A DNA stretch of 18,862 nucleotides. It comes from Pleurotus ostreatus/Saccharomyces cerevisiae fusant (taxonomy: Eukaryota > Opisthokonta). Under the pieces are notes generated by a model. That model saw only the letters and a program-made list of their open reading frames with translations, did no database searches and was not told the origin of the DNA. This document shows, piece by piece, positions 10,031 through 18,862 of the stretch. The translations under genes were made by a program, and so were the position numbers. Location of the stretch: the NCBI GenBank assembly GCA_024196135.1, contig JAMQCK010000622.1:1-18862 (forward strand), read 5' to 3'. The stretch's first letter is position 1. Each line of letters starts with the position of its first letter.

Positions 10031-10762
10031 AGTCGATTATTCTTATTCGATCCGGATCTCAGGGACCCGAAATCTCGCAGAACCTCCCGAAGGGGGCCCT
10101 CGGAGGGAAGGCGGGGAACGTGTGCCAGCCTCGTCACCAGTAAATGCACGTCGAGCTCCTTCTGCACCTACAGGTTCCCTCGGAGGGCTGTTAGAACCAC
10201 GCGCGAGGCCAAAGACGAAGCATGCGGCAGGGCTGAGCTGCACCGTCCATTTTGGGTCATGCTCGGCATTCGCCGAGCCTGACTCTGGTTCTCCTGCGCC
10301 GGTGGCCTAGATACTGGGAGAGCGTTCCCCAGAGAGAACGGTATGTGTTCGTGCATAGGGAAGGCGTTATCTGACCGGATCCTCATCAGCGTTGTATGCA
10401 GGTGAAGTCGAATATCTCTCCTTGATCTTACGCGCCCTGGACCCACAATAGCACGTGACACGCTTGCTTTTGCTATCAGTCCGTGCGAAGGCCACTTCCC
10501 TCTATATGCGCGATAAAACAAGGAAGAATGCATTTTTTGGCGTATACGGTGATAATTTGCGCTCGAAGGCTTGCTCCACAGTGCGTGAAACGACCAAACG
10601 ATGAGGGTGAGCTGCTCGGCATTGGCCGCAGCCTGTTGGTACGTGACTGACGTGACGCGGCGAAGACCCCTTGGAACCGTGCTAACCTACGTTTGGAACC
10701 GAATAGACGTCCCTCCGCCACCATCACCTTCTTCGACCTAAATCGAATAAGAATAATCGACT
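10031..10762. mobile_element. 732-bp element bounded by perfect 21-bp inverted repeats
   Basis: The left end (10031-10051, starting AGTCGATTATTC) is the exact reverse complement of the right end (10742-10762, ending GAATAATCGACT). No convincing transposase or long ORF lies inside, so it would be a non-autonomous DNA transposon (MITE-like) or a related structure. Inside, CCCTCGGAGGG occurs twice exactly 80 bp apart (10097 and 10177). The immediate flanks are ...GGGGTA on the left and ATTAGC... on the right. A TA duplication is possible only if the last T of the right repeat is counted as part of it. The 12-bp direct repeat outside is the alternative duplication. The superfamily cannot be named. 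Confidence 0.6.
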
Positions 10763-10768
10763 ATTAGC

Positions 10769-10780
10769 TCGGGTCGCCGC
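10769..10780 (+). repeat. 12-bp direct repeat, right copy
   Basis: TCGGGTCGCCGC is identical to 10011-10022. Six bases separate it from the right inverted repeat. Confidence 0.6.
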
Positions 10781-11156
10781 ATCCAGAAGATCGTCTGGAT
10801 CTTGACCCTGCCCCCGCGGGGAAGGGCGAGGACGCTCAAGGCCGCGCAAGCGCCGCGTACGTCGCATGGCGAGTCCTGCCTGTCGGTTCGTCTTCTGGTA
10901 GCAGGTTGGACCTCACATCGGAGGTGTCAGGGGTCCTAGTGCTAGCGACGGGCTCGGATGCCTTTTGGGGTCCGCTGGTCCCTCATGCTGAATGGGTCGA
11001 AGATCTTCAAGGAAAGTGCGTGCCGTTGAAGGCAACTGAACTGAACAGTCACGCCCGACACAGCAGAGCAGAATGATCTGATCTATGTGCGCCCCGCGGG
11101 GCGCTCGAGGCGCGCGACCGGCACCACCCTCCTGCAACCATGAACAAGAATGCCCA
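10781..11156. other. Upstream region of C2H2 gene B
   Basis: No gene is seen here. It contains a small hairpin (ATCCAGA-6 nt-TCTGGAT, 10781-10800) directly next to the right 12-bp repeat, and the GC palindrome at 11089-11104. It presumably carries the promoter of the 11204 gene. Confidence 0.5.
11089..11104. promoter_or_regulatory. 16-bp perfect palindrome upstream of C2H2 gene B
   Basis: GCGCCCCGCGGGGCGC reads identically on both strands. It lies 52 bp upstream of the TATA box and 99 bp upstream of the ATG. Position and symmetry suggest a dimeric operator-like site; the function is inferred. Confidence 0.4.
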
Positions 11157-11163
11157 TATAAAA
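11157..11163 (+). promoter_or_regulatory. TATA box of C2H2 gene B
   Basis: TATAAAA lies 47 bp upstream of the chosen ATG at 11204, the same arrangement as in gene A. Confidence 0.6.
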
Positions 11164-11203
11164 GAATGCCAGGGTGCGTCGAGCCATCCCTAGCAACGCG
11201 ACG

Positions 11204-12094
11204 ATGTATCATCAGCCCCTTCATTCTACGTGCGTTGCACAAGATGTTCTCTCCCTCTTGTCCGTTGACGATAACGTATCACACAGATCGTCCTCTCGTG
11301 GCTACCAGCAGCAATTCGGAGGTGGTCCCAGTGTCCATACGGCCGCCCCCAGCTACCTTCAATACCTAGGCGCGTGAACTCTAGCGCACTTTTGTCGGCG
11401 TCGTCTGACTTTCCACCCAGCGCCAGAGACTTGTGCACCCTTTCTGTCTACGGAGGGCACGCAAACTTATGAGTTCACCTTCACATCCCCTCTTACCACG
11501 GCTGCGGCTCCGGGTGTGTCCCCTCGCCCTACAGGCTCCTCAATCACTCACAAATCGACATCATACATGCAGGTCTGACGAGTGAAGACTTCAACGCTGG
11601 CGCTACCGTCGGCTATCTACTACCCAATCATGCACAGTCTTTCGGACAGCCCACTATGCCTTCTCTTCCATCGCCGACTTCGGCCTCATACGGGGTGGTC
11701 ACATCTCCATTTGCACCTGTCCCCACTGGCGTCGTCATTGCTAACGACGAACATGCCGGCGCCGACCAAGACGTATTCCGTTTTCAGGTCGGCTCTGACG
11801 CTCGGGCCATAGCGTCCATTTCCCGCCGTCAGCAGGGGCACGCGCACCGCGCGCAGTATCAGTGTAGCCAATGCGGCCGAACGTTCACTCGTCGTGCGAA
11901 TCTCAGTGGTAGGTACCTCTTGCTGTTTTGTATACATTGCCTGAAGGCGAGCAATATGAACCTCTTGAGCAGATCACATCATGCGGCACGAGAACCGTCG
12001 CACCCACCGTTGTCCATTCGTGGGTAGCTGTACTGCGCGGCATAACACGAAGGGGGATCTCAAAAGTCATTTGAAGAGGGTTCATGGGTGTTAA
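11204..12094 (+). CDS. C2H2 zinc-finger protein B
   Basis: The proposed exons are 11204-11229, 11287-11369, 11421-11513, 11573-11908 and 11973-12094, giving about 219 aa. The two C-terminal fingers are clear. Finger 1 has C165, C168, H181 and H185 (CSQCGRTFTRRANLSD-HIMRH); finger 2 has C193, C199, H212 and H217 (CPFVGSC...HLKRVH). A linker HENRRTHR joins them, and the stop follows directly. The ~160 N-terminal residues are Ser/Thr/Pro/Gly-rich with no domain I recognise. The intron at 11909-11972 splits finger 1 at the Asp codon before the first His, as in gene A, so the genes are paralogues. Weak point: the obvious GTGAAC donor at 11374 breaks frame into exon 3. Frame is kept by a GC-AG intron starting at 11370 (AG|GCGCGT) or by the poorer GTGTCC donor at 11331. 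It is probably a small nuclear regulator with unknown targets. Confidence 0.75.
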
Positions 12095-13085
12095 AAGGCA
12101 CTCTAATGTTCTCCGCTGTATAGTACCTCGCCTATTATCCCGAGTGCAGCTTGATCGCCGCTTCTCCTCCTTGGCTCCGAGTCGCTACTCTCAAGCCACA
12201 GGCCTCAATTCACCGTCCGCCTGGATATACTCTATACATGGGATTTGTGGTCCAGGGGCTAAGTTGACAGTGCGCGATTTCACGTGTGAGAAACCCCTCA
12301 CCGTTGAGGGACAACGAGGCGGTTCCTAGGCCTTCACTGTTGCAGTAGACACTGACAATCCATTCAACTGTTCGGAGAGGTGGAGATCTCGGAAGCAAAT
12401 CAGACGCCTCGCACGGACAGCGACAGTTCCGCTCATAAACGAGTAGACTGGCAGTGCGCGACAATGGTCAAGAAGGTTTGTGTACGGCTTCATCGGCCCA
12501 ACTCTCAACTAGTCTACACCCCCGTCGAGGGCTCTAACTGCCACCGAGAATGATGCCTGTCAATGTTGGGATGGCCGCAAAGAGTCAGCATCGTGGGAAC
12601 CAGCAAGTTCTGGTGTACGAGAGGCTAGCCGGCGCTAGTTCCTCTACCCATCCTCATAGGAAGACGCCCCGAATAGGAACCACGCCACGGGTATGACGCG
12701 TAGTGAATTCAGCTCCGCGCTAACCTGGAAGGCCTCGCCCTGCCTGTCTTGTCTAGTGATATTTGCCTGCACTTCATAGACTGATGTCAAACGACTGAGG
12801 ACCGAAGGCGCTTCTATCTGTTGTGACCCCAGTCGCCATCCGGCATCCATTAGTCTCTCATAAGAGGAAACCTCGGTTTGGGTACAAAAAGCACCAAATC
12901 ACAACGATGGGATTGCACCGAACGAACTTTGTATACGAATGCCGTGAAAAATTGAAAGCGACGCGGTGATGCGATTCGTACAATTCCGCATTTCCTACAA
13001 ATATATACAGCGAAAACAGCACCTAGAAGTGCGTAAGTATGTGCACCTTTCCTCATCGGAGAATGACACAAACTTACCCGAATGT
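12095..13085. other. Intergenic stretch between convergent genes
   Basis: About 1 kb lies between C2H2 gene B (+) and utp3 (-), and presumably holds both 3' UTRs. ORFs are short and unconvincing on both strands. CAGTGCGCGA occurs twice, at about 12269 and 12451. No RNA gene, element or array is recognisable. Confidence 0.5.
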
Positions 13086-15411
13086 CTACGACAACTTCAC
13101 ACTCTTCACCACCTTCGAGATACCCGACTTCTCGCCCTCGTATCTCCCGCCCGTCGCCGCCAGCCCGCCCTTGTACACCGCGCGCTGCGACGCCACCTTG
13201 CGCTGCGCCTTCTCGAACCGCATCCGCTTCTTCACGCGCGGGTTGCGCACCGCCTTCGCGCGCTTCGGCGTCAGGCCCTTGTTCGCCATGATCGCGCGCG
13301 TCGGCGCCCGTGGCCCGCCCGCCGCGTCGTCGTCCATCGCGCCCGCCTGCAGCTCGCGCTCCGCGGCGACCTCCGCGTCGTGCGCGGCCTTCTTCGCGGC
13401 CTTCTTGGCCTTGGACGCGCGCGCGACGAGGTCGTAGTAGCCGTCTTCTTCCTGGGCGGCGTCCTCTCCTCCACCCGCGCCGCTGAAGTCGTCCACGTCC
13501 ATCACGTCCCCGGTCTCCAGATCCTCGCCACCCTGGCCCAAAGCGCGCTTCGCCGCCTCGCGCGCCTCCCGGGTCTCCTTCTCCTTCCGGCGCTCGCGGT
13601 ACGGGATGTCGTCGTCGCCGCCCATCGCGGCCTGCCGCGCGCCCTCGCGCTTCGCGCTCTTCGACTCGATGCGCGAGGTGTAGAAGCGGAGGGTGCGTTT
13701 CCGCGCGCGCTTGTCCGCCGCGTCGGCGTGCTGCAGCGCGGTCGGCTCGCCGTGCGCGTCGGTGTCGAAGGTGACGGAGGGGGTGGATTTGGTAGATGTG
13801 GAGGACGACGGCTCGAACTCGGGCTCGACGAGGTCGAAAACGGGTTGTGATTTGGCGTCGGCGGTCTTGCGCTTCTTCTTGGGCGGCTCGTCGGTGTCGA
13901 GGATGCCGTTCGTCTTCGCCTTCTTCGCGTTGTCCCTCTTGACGACGCCAGACGTGACGTTGAGAGTGAACGGCCCGCCCTTGCTCGCCTCCTCCGCCTC
14001 TGCCAAAAGCTCGCCGAGCTCTGCGAAGTCGACGCGCCGTCTGCGTGGTACGATATCCTCTTCGTCGCCCTCGCTCAGCATTTCCTCATCATCACTGTCG
14101 CTCAGCACCTCGCCCTCATAGTCCATGCTATCGTCGTCGACGAGACTGTCTTCTTCCCCATCGTCCAGCTCATCCTCCTCGTCCGAGTCTGACGGCGCAA
14201 AGTCCAGCTCTTCCAGGGTGGCAAGGGCCTGCTTTAGGGTGAGAAGGCGGGCGAAGATGGGGTGAGATTGGAGGGTGTCGGGTTCTGTGGCGTACTTGGG
14301 GGTGGCGCGGAGGTGAATGTAGAAGGCGAGGGTGGAGGCGTAGGTGAGAAGCGTCTCTGTGGGCGAAGGATATGAACACGCAATCCAAGCGGAAGAAAGG
14401 ATGGATGGAAAAGTGGAAAGTACAGAAAATCGACGTACGGTAGTAAAGATGCATCATGCCCAAACCGAGTCTTTCGCCAAATCCTTCGGGCCTGAGAAGA
14501 GTCAGATGAATAATCGAGTGGACAACGGTGCTGGGACGCACTTGTCGAGCTTTTGCTTTGCCTTCGCCAGGTTATACGCCGTGTCCTCCCAATCCCTCGC
14601 CAGCGCAAGCGCCTCCGGATTCGTCTTCTCCAGGTGCTTGAGTATCGCCGCCGGGTCTGTAGTCGCAAGCGGTATCCCCGGCACCGTGGACGTATCCAGC
14701 ACGCCGAAGTCCTCGTTCTCCCCCGCATCCGCATCACCCGCCACGGCGTCGTCCTCCAGACCAAAGTCCGCGTCCGTCATGCCCTCGAGCGCCTTCCCTT
14801 GCAGCCTTCGCGCCTCCTGCTCCTCCATCTCGCGCGCCTCTTCGTCCTCGGAGTCGATCTCGTCGGCGTTGGAGGCATAGTACGCCTTCTTGCCGTGCCC
14901 CCAGGTCTCCTCTTCGGAGTCGGAGTCGGCTTCGGAGGAGGAAGAGGAGGGGGCGGTGGACTTTTTGCTCTTGGTCTTCGCGTCCTTCTTTGACTTCTTC
15001 GTGGATTTGGAAGGGGCGGATGATTCGGCGTCTTCATCGTCGTCGTTCATGTCGGCGTACTGATCGTCGTCCTCTTCGTCCCCTTCGGAGTCGGAGGAGA
15101 GGCCTTGCAGGCCGAAGACCTCGTCCCCTCCGCCGAGGTCATCGTCGTCGTCGTCTTCTCCCTCGAGTAGGATCTGGTCTCGGGACATGTGGACTGCATG
15201 CGGGAGGGAGGTGAAGGCAAAGGAGATACGATGGTGAAAGGGAATATCTAAGCATTGCTCCGCAGCTGAAGTAGATGTCATACGCACACTCATCCTCATC
15301 CTCCATGGGTATGTCGGCAACAGTATTCCAGTTCGCGACGCGCGCGTCGTCCTTGCTGGGGCGCTTGCCGGTCTTGCCGCCATTCTTCTTCGTAGCGCGT
15401 TTGCGGACCAT
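13086..15411 (-). CDS. utp3: Sas10/Utp3 family small-subunit processome protein
   Basis: Exons (minus strand) are 15411-15288, 15193-14542, 14491-14439 and 14356-13086, with introns of 94, 50 and 82 nt, all GT-AG. The product is 699 aa. The N-terminus is basic (MVRKRATKKNGGK), followed by long Asp/Glu/Ser tracts typical of nucleolar proteins. The Sas10/Utp3/C1D segment spans exons 2-4, with LGLGMMHLYYQTLLTYASTL, FYIHLRA and SHPIFARLLTLKQAL at about residues 265-320. The C-terminal ~70 residues are the conserved Sas10 tail: RAIMANKGLTPKRAKAVRNP, RVKKRMRFEKAQRKV, then YKGGLAATGGRYEGEKSGI. In yeast, Utp3/Sas10 belongs to the U3 snoRNP-containing processome needed for 18S rRNA maturation; the same role is inferred here. 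The product is divergent from the MetE-like gene. The family assignment is firm, while the precise splice sites are by eye. Confidence 0.9.
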
Positions 15412-16115
15412 GGTGAGTTCCTATGCAGAAAGTGTGTATCCTATGCGGTAGAAGAAGGGGAGGGCGATGGGAGGCGTAAGCGCGTGCAGCGCAAGGGCAG
15501 TGAAGAGAGCACTTTCCAAAATTCCGATCGGCCATCATTGGCAGCGATCAGTGACCTCCGGCGGTCGGGCCGGCGGCCGAGGTCATAATGCATCCCGCGG
15601 AGAAGTTGCTCTTGTTCTCATCGTATCGCGCGACATTCTGAGAGCAACGACACTGCTGAACCTCGGAGAGATATCGTGTCTTCCGGTGGCCTGTTTTACA
15701 TGACCTTGTTCTACGTCCTGAGTCGGAATGACGTCTTCCGTCCAGCGAACAAGGGCGCCTTCGCGTCGCAGAATGCTCACGCCCCCTCCCGCCCGCCCAC
15801 TCGCATCACCCCCTTCCCTTCGACGCGATAGCTCGCTGCTCCCATCCGCGCGTTATGGCTGTCCTTCCCAAGCTCCCGTGGACGGGCTGTCTCACGAGGC
15901 CCGGTCACCTGCTGCGCTGCGTTGTGGCTGCAGAACGGTTTATGCATGGCAGGCTGGGTGAACTATACAAGCGCCCAAAGATAAAGCTCGCTGAATTTCT
16001 CCCTCGATCGCCAGTGTCTCTCCTGCATCTCAGCGTGGTTTTCACCTCCTCGCCATCCTAGGATCTCGCTCTTCATCGCCCATCTCGAGCTTCACATCCC
16101 CCTTGACTTCTGATC
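15412..16115. promoter_or_regulatory. Divergent intergenic region, utp3 / MetE-like gene
   Basis: The 704 bp between the two divergent start codons must hold both promoters. There is a CCAAT box on the minus strand (ATTGG at 15537-15541) and a GC-rich block, GGTCGGGCCGGCGGCCGAGG, at 15563-15582. The last ~100 bp before the 16116 ATG are pyrimidine-rich, common in fungal core promoters. No gene is seen inside. Confidence 0.5.
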
Positions 16116-17579
16116 ATGGCCGCCACCGCCTCTCAACCCCCTCCCCATAAACTCAATCCCCCCTTCCGAATCGACCACGTCGGGTCCTTCCTCCGTGCGC
16201 CAGAGGTACTGGCTGCGCGCAAGCAGGCCGCTGCGGGTACCCTGTCCGCTGCCGAGCTACGCGAGGTGGAGAACAAGGCGATCGCCGAGCTCGTGAAGCA
16301 GGAGCTTGCGAACGGCGTCCGTTCCATCACTGACGGCGAATTCCGAAGGGCGTACTTTCACATCGGTGCGTGAACGATCTGTGATTCTGCGCAATGCGGA
16401 GCTTGCTGAGAAGTACGCAAATAATCGCTCATGAATACATGATCAGACTTCCTCAAGAATTTGGAGGGCGTAACAGTGACCGGGAGCATTCAATCACAAG
16501 AGAACGAGCATGGGTTCTCACCACCGAAGCTGAGCGTGACTGGTAAAGTGAGTGTTCCGCCTGCTGCTATCTGCCAAATTATGGTCACTTACGCAGGGAA
16601 ACATCGCAGCTCCGCTGGGTCAAGCCCATCGAGGTCGACAACTTCAAGTACCTCCAGTCCCTCATCGACCCATCAACTGGCGCCATCCCTAAGATCACCA
16701 TCCCCTCGCCAACCATGGTGCATTTCCGTGGCGGGGTGAGTACACGCGTCCACCACATGACAACATACTTACATTCGCTCCTCCCCCTTCCAGCGCGCCT
16801 CCATCGACATCGACTCCTACCCCGACCTCGACATCTTCTTCGCCGACCTCGCCGCCGTCTACCGGCAAGAGATCAACGCGCTCTACGAAGCCGGCTGCCG
16901 CTACATCCAGCTCGACGACACGAACCTCGCCTACCTGTGCGACCCCGACATGCGCGCCGCCGCCGCGGGGCGCGGGGAGGACGTGAACGCGCTGCCGAGG
17001 CAGTATGCGGCGCTGATCAATGCGGTGGTGGATGGGCGGCCGGCGGATTTGTGCATTGGGATACATCTGTGCAGGGGGAATTATCGGTCGAGGTGGTGAG
17101 TAGGGTATTGTTTGGCGTTGGGAGCGTTGGATGGAGGGAGTGCTGACGAGCCGATTCCAGGTTCGCGCAGGGTGGTTATGAGCCGATTGCGGAGGTGCTG
17201 TTCCGCGAGTTGAACGTTGATGCGTACTTTTTGGAGTGGGAGAACGAGCGGAGTGGCGGGTTTGAGCCGTTGAGGTGCGTCCTCCATCCTTTGCTATATT
17301 CCCCTGACCTTTGCTAACCCCTTCCCCAGATTCCTCCCACCCTCGAAAGTCGTCGTCCTCGGCCTCATCTCCTCCAAAGTCGCTGCACTCGAGGACAAGG
17401 CGCACATCCTCGCGCGCATCCGCGAGGCGGCAAAGTACGCGCCCCTCGACCAGCTCGCGCTCAGCCCGCAGTGCGGCTTCTCGTCGACGCAGGAGGGGAA
17501 CGACCTGACTGTGGAGGAGCAGTGGGCGAAGATGCGGTTAGTTGGGGAGATTGTGGAGGAGGTTTGGGGAAAGAACTAA
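16116..17579 (+). CDS. Stand-alone MetE C-terminal-like (UROD/MetE superfamily) protein
   Basis: Exons are 16116-16365, 16447-16547, 16610-16735, 16794-17095, 17161-17274 and 17330-17579. All are GT-AG and give 380 aa. The protein matches the catalytic C-terminal barrel of cobalamin-independent methionine synthase. It opens with RIDHVGSFLRAPEVLAARKQ, then has SITDGEFRR, YIQLDDTNLAYL, GIHLCRGN, YFLEWENERSG and SPQCGFSSTQEG. The four zinc ligands expected from MetE are present: H250, C252, E285 and C346. It is half the length of true MetE/Met6 (about 760 aa) and lacks the N-terminal barrel. Short homologues are common in fungi and bacteria. Their substrates are mostly unproven; a thiol-directed alkyl transfer is the reasonable guess. 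No signal peptide is seen, so it is likely cytosolic. It is divergent from utp3. Confidence 0.9.
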
Positions 17580-18537
17580 TGGGAGGGTAGTATGGGTTTT
17601 GTGTATGTATAGGGTTGACGAGGGTGGTGTGGTCAGGCAGAATAATGATAATCACGAACGTTCAACCGTCTATCTATGCCAGGAAGCAGCTGGCTCGCTT
17701 GCAACGTTCGTCTTACTGGATAGGACTGGGAGGGAGTGGTGCGAGGTCAGACATACCATCTGCGAAGAGAAGCATCGATGATAGCGAAGATAGTGCGAGG
17801 GCACGTTCGATAAAGCTCAATAACGGAGGTAGGCTTTCTCTTGACCATTCAGTTCCGTGGGAATCGACCTCAATCGACGGGCGAACCCAACAGTGATCGA
17901 ACATTGGATCTCCCAGGATTGCCACAGAACTCTGCGGATCCTGAGTCATTGGTGTTCCCTATATAGCCTCGGAGCTCCCTTGCGTTGTCGTCCACTGGAT
18001 CAATACGACCTGTTTGCTGCAGGAGCACGGCCGGCGCGCGCATGCCACAGTATTTACCTTTATTTACTCCAGTATATCAGATCGTGCAGCTACCCATTTA
18101 GGATAAGCGCTCCTTGGCGAAGACTTCCATCAGCTTCCACCAACTCTCCAACGTCCCAAGGCTCCCCACAAAAACAGCGCTTCATTGGAATGCTCCAGCC
18201 GGCGTTCTTTACATCCGAGCTCTCATACTTGCCTATGTATCGTGGCCTCAGAACCCATGGTATTCCATCTTCAAAGCCCACTATCAACGTTGCGGAATCG
18301 TTCAGGACTCTGATGCCGTCAGTTTCCCCTGCAGATCTCGTCCATTGACCTCCGGGAGGGATTCTGATGCCGTCCAGAGACCCCGGAGACGGACGATAAG
18401 CCCAGCATTTGCCGGCGGTTTTAACTTTCCCTATCTGTCAACAATGCCCGCGTGATTACGAAACCGCCTGCGCCTCGCTTTAAAGGGCCCGAAATCTACG
18501 GTTTCCCCTTCTCTCTTCTCTTCCGCCTTTGACCTCT
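17580..18537. other. Intergenic stretch without recognisable gene
   Basis: This holds the 3' flank of the MetE-like gene and the promoter of the 18538 gene. A short direct repeat TCTGATGCCGTC occurs at about 18307 and 18362. TTTAAAG at about 18479 is a possible TATA-like element, followed by a pyrimidine-rich leader. No ORF is convincing. Confidence 0.5.
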
Positions 18538-18862
18538 ATGAGCGCCATGCCCGCCTCCGACGCCGTGCTCACCCAGATCCTCGGTCAGCTCGAGGCGCTG
18601 CAGGTCCAGCAGCAGGCCCTCACGGCCAAGGTGCGTTGCGCGCGGCGAGCTCAGAACACGCGGCTAACGCGCTGCAGCTCGACGACCTCACAGCCGACCG
18701 CCCGTCCATCCACAAGCCCGCCTCGGCAGATGTCGTGCACACCCTCACGGGCGCGAGCACGATGCAGCCGCCCACCGGCTCGCCGACGACGAACGGCTAC
18801 CGCCCGCTCGACGATAAGGAGCGCGAGAAGATCCTCTACCCGGGGCGTGTTCTCCTCTCCAG
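18538..18862 (+). CDS. 5' end of an unidentified protein-coding gene
   Basis: Exon 1 is 18538-18630 (31 codons). A 47-nt intron follows (18631-18677, GTGCGT, branch-like GGCTAAC, GCTGCAG). Exon 2 runs from 18678 to the window edge. The visible ~92 residues begin MSAMPASDAVLTQILGQLEA. Residues ~8-36 form a Leu/Gln-rich heptad-like segment that could be a short coiled coil. A Pro/Ser/Thr-rich linker follows, then REKILYPGRVLLS at the edge. The upstream ATG was chosen; the ATG at 18547 would remove only three residues. The codon bias, clean intron and pyrimidine-rich leader support a real gene. I do not recognise the family from this fragment and assign no function. Confidence 0.7.
   Translation, partial: MSAMPASDAVLTQILGQLEALQVQQQALTAKVRCARRAQNTRLTRCSSTTSQPTARPSTSPPRQMSCTPSRARARCSRPPARRRRTATARSTIRSARRSSTRGVFSSP

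Noticed and set aside
12966..13850. A 294-codon ORF on the + strand
   Set aside because: It is Arg/Leu/Ala-rich and lies exactly antisense to the last exon of utp3. The minus frame has conserved Sas10 sequence, so this is a shadow.
16591..16609. Acceptor ACGCAG at 16596 for exon 3 of the MetE-like gene
   Set aside because: It shifts the frame. The next CAG (16607-16609) keeps frame and gives the family-like LRWVKPIEVDNF.
1..18862. CRISPR arrays, tRNA or rRNA genes
   Set aside because: No regularly spaced identical repeats and no GGTTCGA-type B-box were found on either strand. The window is eukaryotic.

Overview
The window looks like nuclear DNA of a filamentous basidiomycete, probably an Agaricomycete. 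Its genes are GC-rich and carry many short introns (about 46-160 nt) with GTGAGT/GTGCGT-type donors. Protein families point the same way: a fungal Zn2Cys6 regulator, fungal-type Tom22, Sas10/Utp3, and a LINE reverse transcriptase of a kind I recognise from mushroom genomes. Exon models were assembled by hand from splice signals and reading frame. No transcript or database evidence was available.

Layout. 1-1697 (-) is an open, edge-truncated reverse transcriptase ORF of a non-LTR retrotransposon. 2408-3278 (+) is a small C2H2 zinc-finger gene (paralogue A) that appears frameshifted inside finger 1. 4055-7227 (-) is a four-exon Zn2Cys6 transcription factor of about 941 aa with a Gly/Tyr/Gln/Asn/Ser-rich, prion-like tail. 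It shares a 202-bp divergent promoter, full of GTCAC motifs, with tom22 (7430-7967, +). 7968-11203 has no recognisable gene. It holds a 25-bp tandem array, a decayed pyrimidine-rich duplication, and a 732-bp element bounded by a perfect 21-bp inverted repeat (10031-10762) that lies between copies of a 12-bp direct repeat. 11204-12094 (+) is the second C2H2 gene (paralogue B), whose finger 1 is split by an intron at the same codon as in A. 13086-15411 (-) is Sas10/Utp3, a small-subunit processome protein. Divergent from it, 16116-17579 (+) is a stand-alone MetE C-terminal-like protein with all four expected zinc ligands. 18538-18862 (+) is the 5' end of a gene that runs off the window.

Tom22 (mitochondrial import), Utp3 (ribosome biogenesis) and the MetE-like enzyme are housekeeping-type genes with no evident joint pathway. 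The more unusual parts are the two related C2H2 genes, each within about 0.7 kb of a mobile or inverted-repeat element. They make the 1-3.3 kb and 10-12.1 kb parts look like accessory islands. I see no CRISPR array, tRNA or rRNA, and no clearly new multi-gene system.
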